A stretch of DNA of 6,769 nt. Origin: Christensenella sp. UBA3700 (GTDB taxonomy: Bacteria; Bacillota; Clostridia; Christensenellales; UBA3700). Within the stretch, counting starts at the first letter, position 1. Every line of letters starts with the position of its first letter. Of this stretch, positions 5,514 through 6,769 are shown piece by piece. The position numbers and the translations under genes were made by a program. Under the pieces are notes generated by a model, which had not been told where the DNA came from, made no database searches, and was given only the letters and a program-made list of their open reading frames with translations. Location: contig DFIJ01000050.1 in NCBI GenBank assembly GCA_002372775.1, positions 1 through 6,769 of the forward strand, read 5' to 3'.

Positions 5514-6467
5514 TTGAAGTATTTATTTTTTGACATAGAGTGCGCTAATTGCTTTGGCGGTAAAGGTAAAATTTGTAGTTTCGGTTATTGCATTGTTGAT
5601 GAGAGTTTCAATGAAATTGAAAGAAGGGATATAGTTATTAATCCTAAGAGCAAGTTTCATTTAGGACCAGCAAATGATGCAGTGATTCAACTTGCATACT
5701 CTAAAGAAGATTTCTCTAAAGCTCCAGATTTCTCATTCTATTACGAAGAAATAAAAGAATTATTAACAAGGGATGACCAAATAGTGTTTGGACATGCAGT
5801 TAACAACGATTTGTCTTTTATAAGATCAGATTGTCAAAGATATGATAAGCCATTGTTTTATATAAAATCTTTTGATACACAGGCATTTTATAGGCAAATT
5901 AGCGAAGAAGGTAATGATGTTGGCCTTGAGAAATTGTGTGAAAGATATTCTATAGAAAAAGAACATTTACATAGGAGCGATTACGATGCACTAATTACTA
6001 TGAAAGCTATGAAAGGAATGTGTAAAGAAAAGGGATTAACTATCTCTGAGATGATAGAAGCACATCCTAATGCGTACGTGGAATTAAAGGGTAATGAAAT
6101 TCTTAAGAATTTCAATCCTCCTACAAATGCCAAGATTTTGCTAGATTATTCTAAGAGGATACACGTTGATAGAAAAGTCATGATAAAGGATCTTTGTGCA
6201 AAGACTATAGGGCTTGATGATTCGATCGAAAATGACAATATGAAGTTAGCAAAAGCACTAGTATATTCTTTAAAAAGAAGAGGTGCTCAATTTTCAATAA
6301 GAGCAAGAAGACTGAATTATTATGTTCAAGAAAAAGAAGGCTCTGAGAAGAGTAAGAAAGTAAATGCTCTAAAAGAAAACGGAGTAAACATAGAAGTAAT
6401 CTCTTTAGATGGCATTTTAGCATTGCTCAATATGACAAAAGATGAATTAAATCAATTAATAAAGTAG
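5514..6467 (+). CDS. DEDDh 3'-5' exonuclease with probable C-terminal BRCT-like domain
   Basis: A DnaQ-superfamily (Pol III epsilon-like) 3'-5' exonuclease of 317 residues. The DEDDh catalytic set is complete: D7 and E9 in FFDIECAN, D99 in FGHAVNNDLSF, and H153 with D158 in HRSDYDA (H-x4-D). The exonuclease domain occupies about residues 1-170; the segment 171-205 is a linker. Residues about 206-306 look BRCT-like: GAQFSIRARRLNYYVQ resembles the strand and D/N-Y-x-V part, then SEKSKKVNALKENGVNIEVIS followed by LDGILALL matches the SxKxxKAxxxGVxI...eeLxxLL ending. The BRCT call is pattern inference. The start is TTG 5514, which places the first beta strand at residue 2 as in relatives; a weak AGG (5503-5505) lies eight bases upstream, and in-frame stops directly upstream exclude an earlier start. 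It has its own promoter and may also be read from rsmA. Role in replication, repair or RNA decay cannot be chosen from sequence. Confidence 0.9.
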   Translation: MKYLFFDIECANCFGGKGKICSFGYCIVDESFNEIERRDIVINPKSKFHLGPANDAVIQLAYSKEDFSKAPDFSFYYEEIKELLTRDDQIVFGHAVNNDLSFIRSDCQRYDKPLFYIKSFDTQAFYRQISEEGNDVGLEKLCERYSIEKEHLHRSDYDALITMKAMKGMCKEKGLTISEMIEAHPNAYVELKGNEILKNFNPPTNAKILLDYSKRIHVDRKVMIKDLCAKTIGLDDSIENDNMKLAKALVYSLKRRGAQFSIRARRLNYYVQEKEGSEKSKKVNALKENGVNIEVISLDGILALLNMTKDELNQLIK

Positions 6468-6474
6468 ATTTCGA

Positions 6475-6504
6475 AAGTCCAAGCAAAACGCTTGGATTTC
6501 TTTT
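6475..6504 (+). terminator. Intrinsic terminator after the exonuclease gene
   Basis: AAGTCCAAGC (6475-6484) pairs with GCTTGGATTT (6490-6499) around the loop AAAAC, ten pairs with one G-U, running into the U-rich tail TTTCTTTT (6497-6504). It lies eight bases after the stop codon. This is the best terminator in the window and probably ends the metG operon transcript too. Confidence 0.85.
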
Positions 6505-6525
6505 ATATATTACGCGTTATATATA
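6504..6525 (+). repeat. 22-base near-perfect palindrome centred on ACGCGT (candidate operator)
   Basis: TATATAT (6504-6510) and ATATATA (6519-6525) flank TACGCGTT (6511-6518), whose core ACGCGT is self-complementary; only the T6511/T6518 pair breaks the symmetry. The palindrome ends five bases before the -35 of the next gene. On the minus strand it contains ATATAACGCGT, the same 11 bases found at 1211-1221 upstream of metG. Confidence 0.5.
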
Positions 6526-6529
6526 TAAT

Positions 6530-6559
6530 TTGACAAGTGAGCGCGCGTGATAGTATTAT
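6530..6559 (+). promoter_or_regulatory. Promoter for the right-edge membrane protein gene
   Basis: Perfect -35 TTGACA (6530-6535), an 18-base spacer, and -10 TATTAT (6554-6559, 5 of 6). The spacer holds the GC-rich run GCGCGCG (6541-6547), unusual for this sequence. Transcription would start near 6566, with AAAGG (6573-6577) as ribosome binding site for ATG 6585. Confidence 0.65.
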
Positions 6560-6584
6560 TAATTTGTCTTACAAAGGTTGGATT

Positions 6585-6769
6585 ATGGTTGATTATTTAA
6601 ATCAAGGCTATATAGTAGAGAATAAATGGATTCAAAAAATCAGTAATTTTTTATATACAGATTACTATTTCTTGGCTTTAATTTCCTTGATATTTATATG
6701 CTGGGTAACCAATGCTTTTTTAGTAGGATTAGCAATTATTGTTTTATTAGCATGTGCTATTTTAATTAT
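6585..6769 (+). CDS. Membrane protein, N-terminal part, 3'-truncated by window edge
   Basis: I do not recognise the family. ATG 6585 follows AAAGG by seven bases and a near-consensus promoter, and the frame is open to the window end (61 complete codons). The first 27 or so residues are polar and mixed (MVDYLNQGYIVENKW, then IQKISNFLYTDYY), followed by two closely spaced hydrophobic segments, about residues 28-40 (FLALISLIFICW) and 44-61 (AFLVGLAIIVLLACAIL), with only VTNA between them. This suggests a hairpin of two membrane helices and a cytoplasmic N-terminus, as in multi-spanning membrane proteins; a cleavable signal peptide is unlikely because no short n-region and no Ala-x-Ala site is seen. 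The strong terminator upstream separates it from the exonuclease gene, so it starts a new transcription unit, possibly controlled through the palindrome at 6504-6525. Confidence 0.75.
   Translation, partial: MVDYLNQGYIVENKWIQKISNFLYTDYYFLALISLIFICWVTNAFLVGLAIIVLLACAILI

Noticed and set aside
1..6769. Defence system, mobile element, CRISPR array, tRNA or rRNA genes
   Set aside because: No transposase, integrase, long terminal repeats, spaced direct repeats, tRNA cloverleaf or rRNA sequence was seen. The exonuclease and TatD are best explained as housekeeping genes in a conserved operon neighbourhood.

Overview
This window is a stretch of AT-rich chromosome from a low-GC Gram-positive bacterium (Bacillota). 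The evidence is arginine coded almost only by AGA/AGG, leucine by TTA/CTA/CTT, purine-rich Shine-Dalgarno sites, consensus-like TTGACA/TATAAT promoters, a Bacillota-type MetRS with a C-terminal tRNA-binding domain, and the metG-tatD-rsmA neighbourhood. The lineage (Clostridia, Erysipelotrichia or an uncultured relative) cannot be settled from sequence reading alone. Tryptophan is always TGG where I checked it and no gene has an in-frame TGA, so the standard bacterial code applies. All genes are on the + strand.

Layout. Bases 1-680 hold the 3' part of a PfkB-family sugar kinase gene whose start lies outside the window. A hairpin (709-756) ends that transcript, and a strong extended -10 promoter is nested inside the same hairpin. 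This promoter drives a one-gene unit for a small basic conserved protein of unknown function (787-1152), closed by a terminator near 1179-1208. A new promoter overlapped by an inverted repeat (1212-1256) then starts the main operon: metG (methionyl-tRNA synthetase), tatD (metal-dependent DNase/hydrolase), a TatD-associated radical SAM protein, and rsmA/ksgA (16S rRNA A1518/A1519 dimethyltransferase). Spacings are -1, +3 and +3 bases, so the four are almost certainly co-transcribed and translationally coupled. A 60-base gap with an internal extended -10 promoter precedes a DEDDh exonuclease with a probable BRCT-like C-terminal domain (5514-6467). A good intrinsic terminator (6475-6504) closes the block. 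Another palindrome plus a near-consensus promoter (6504-6559) opens a membrane-protein gene that runs off the right edge.

How the genes fit together. The operon core is translation and RNA/DNA housekeeping: tRNA charging, rRNA methylation, and nuclease/hydrolase functions. The radical SAM gene occupies the position where many Bacillota (e.g. Bacillus subtilis metS-yabD-yabE-rnmV-ksgA) carry rnmV between tatD and ksgA. Its substrate is unknown.

I found no mobile element, CRISPR array, phage gene, RNA gene or clear defence system. The most interesting material is regulatory: compact promoter/terminator/palindrome architectures between the genes, including an 11-base ATATAACGCGT motif at two separate promoters, and the two proteins of unknown role (the 121-residue protein and the TatD-linked radical SAM enzyme).
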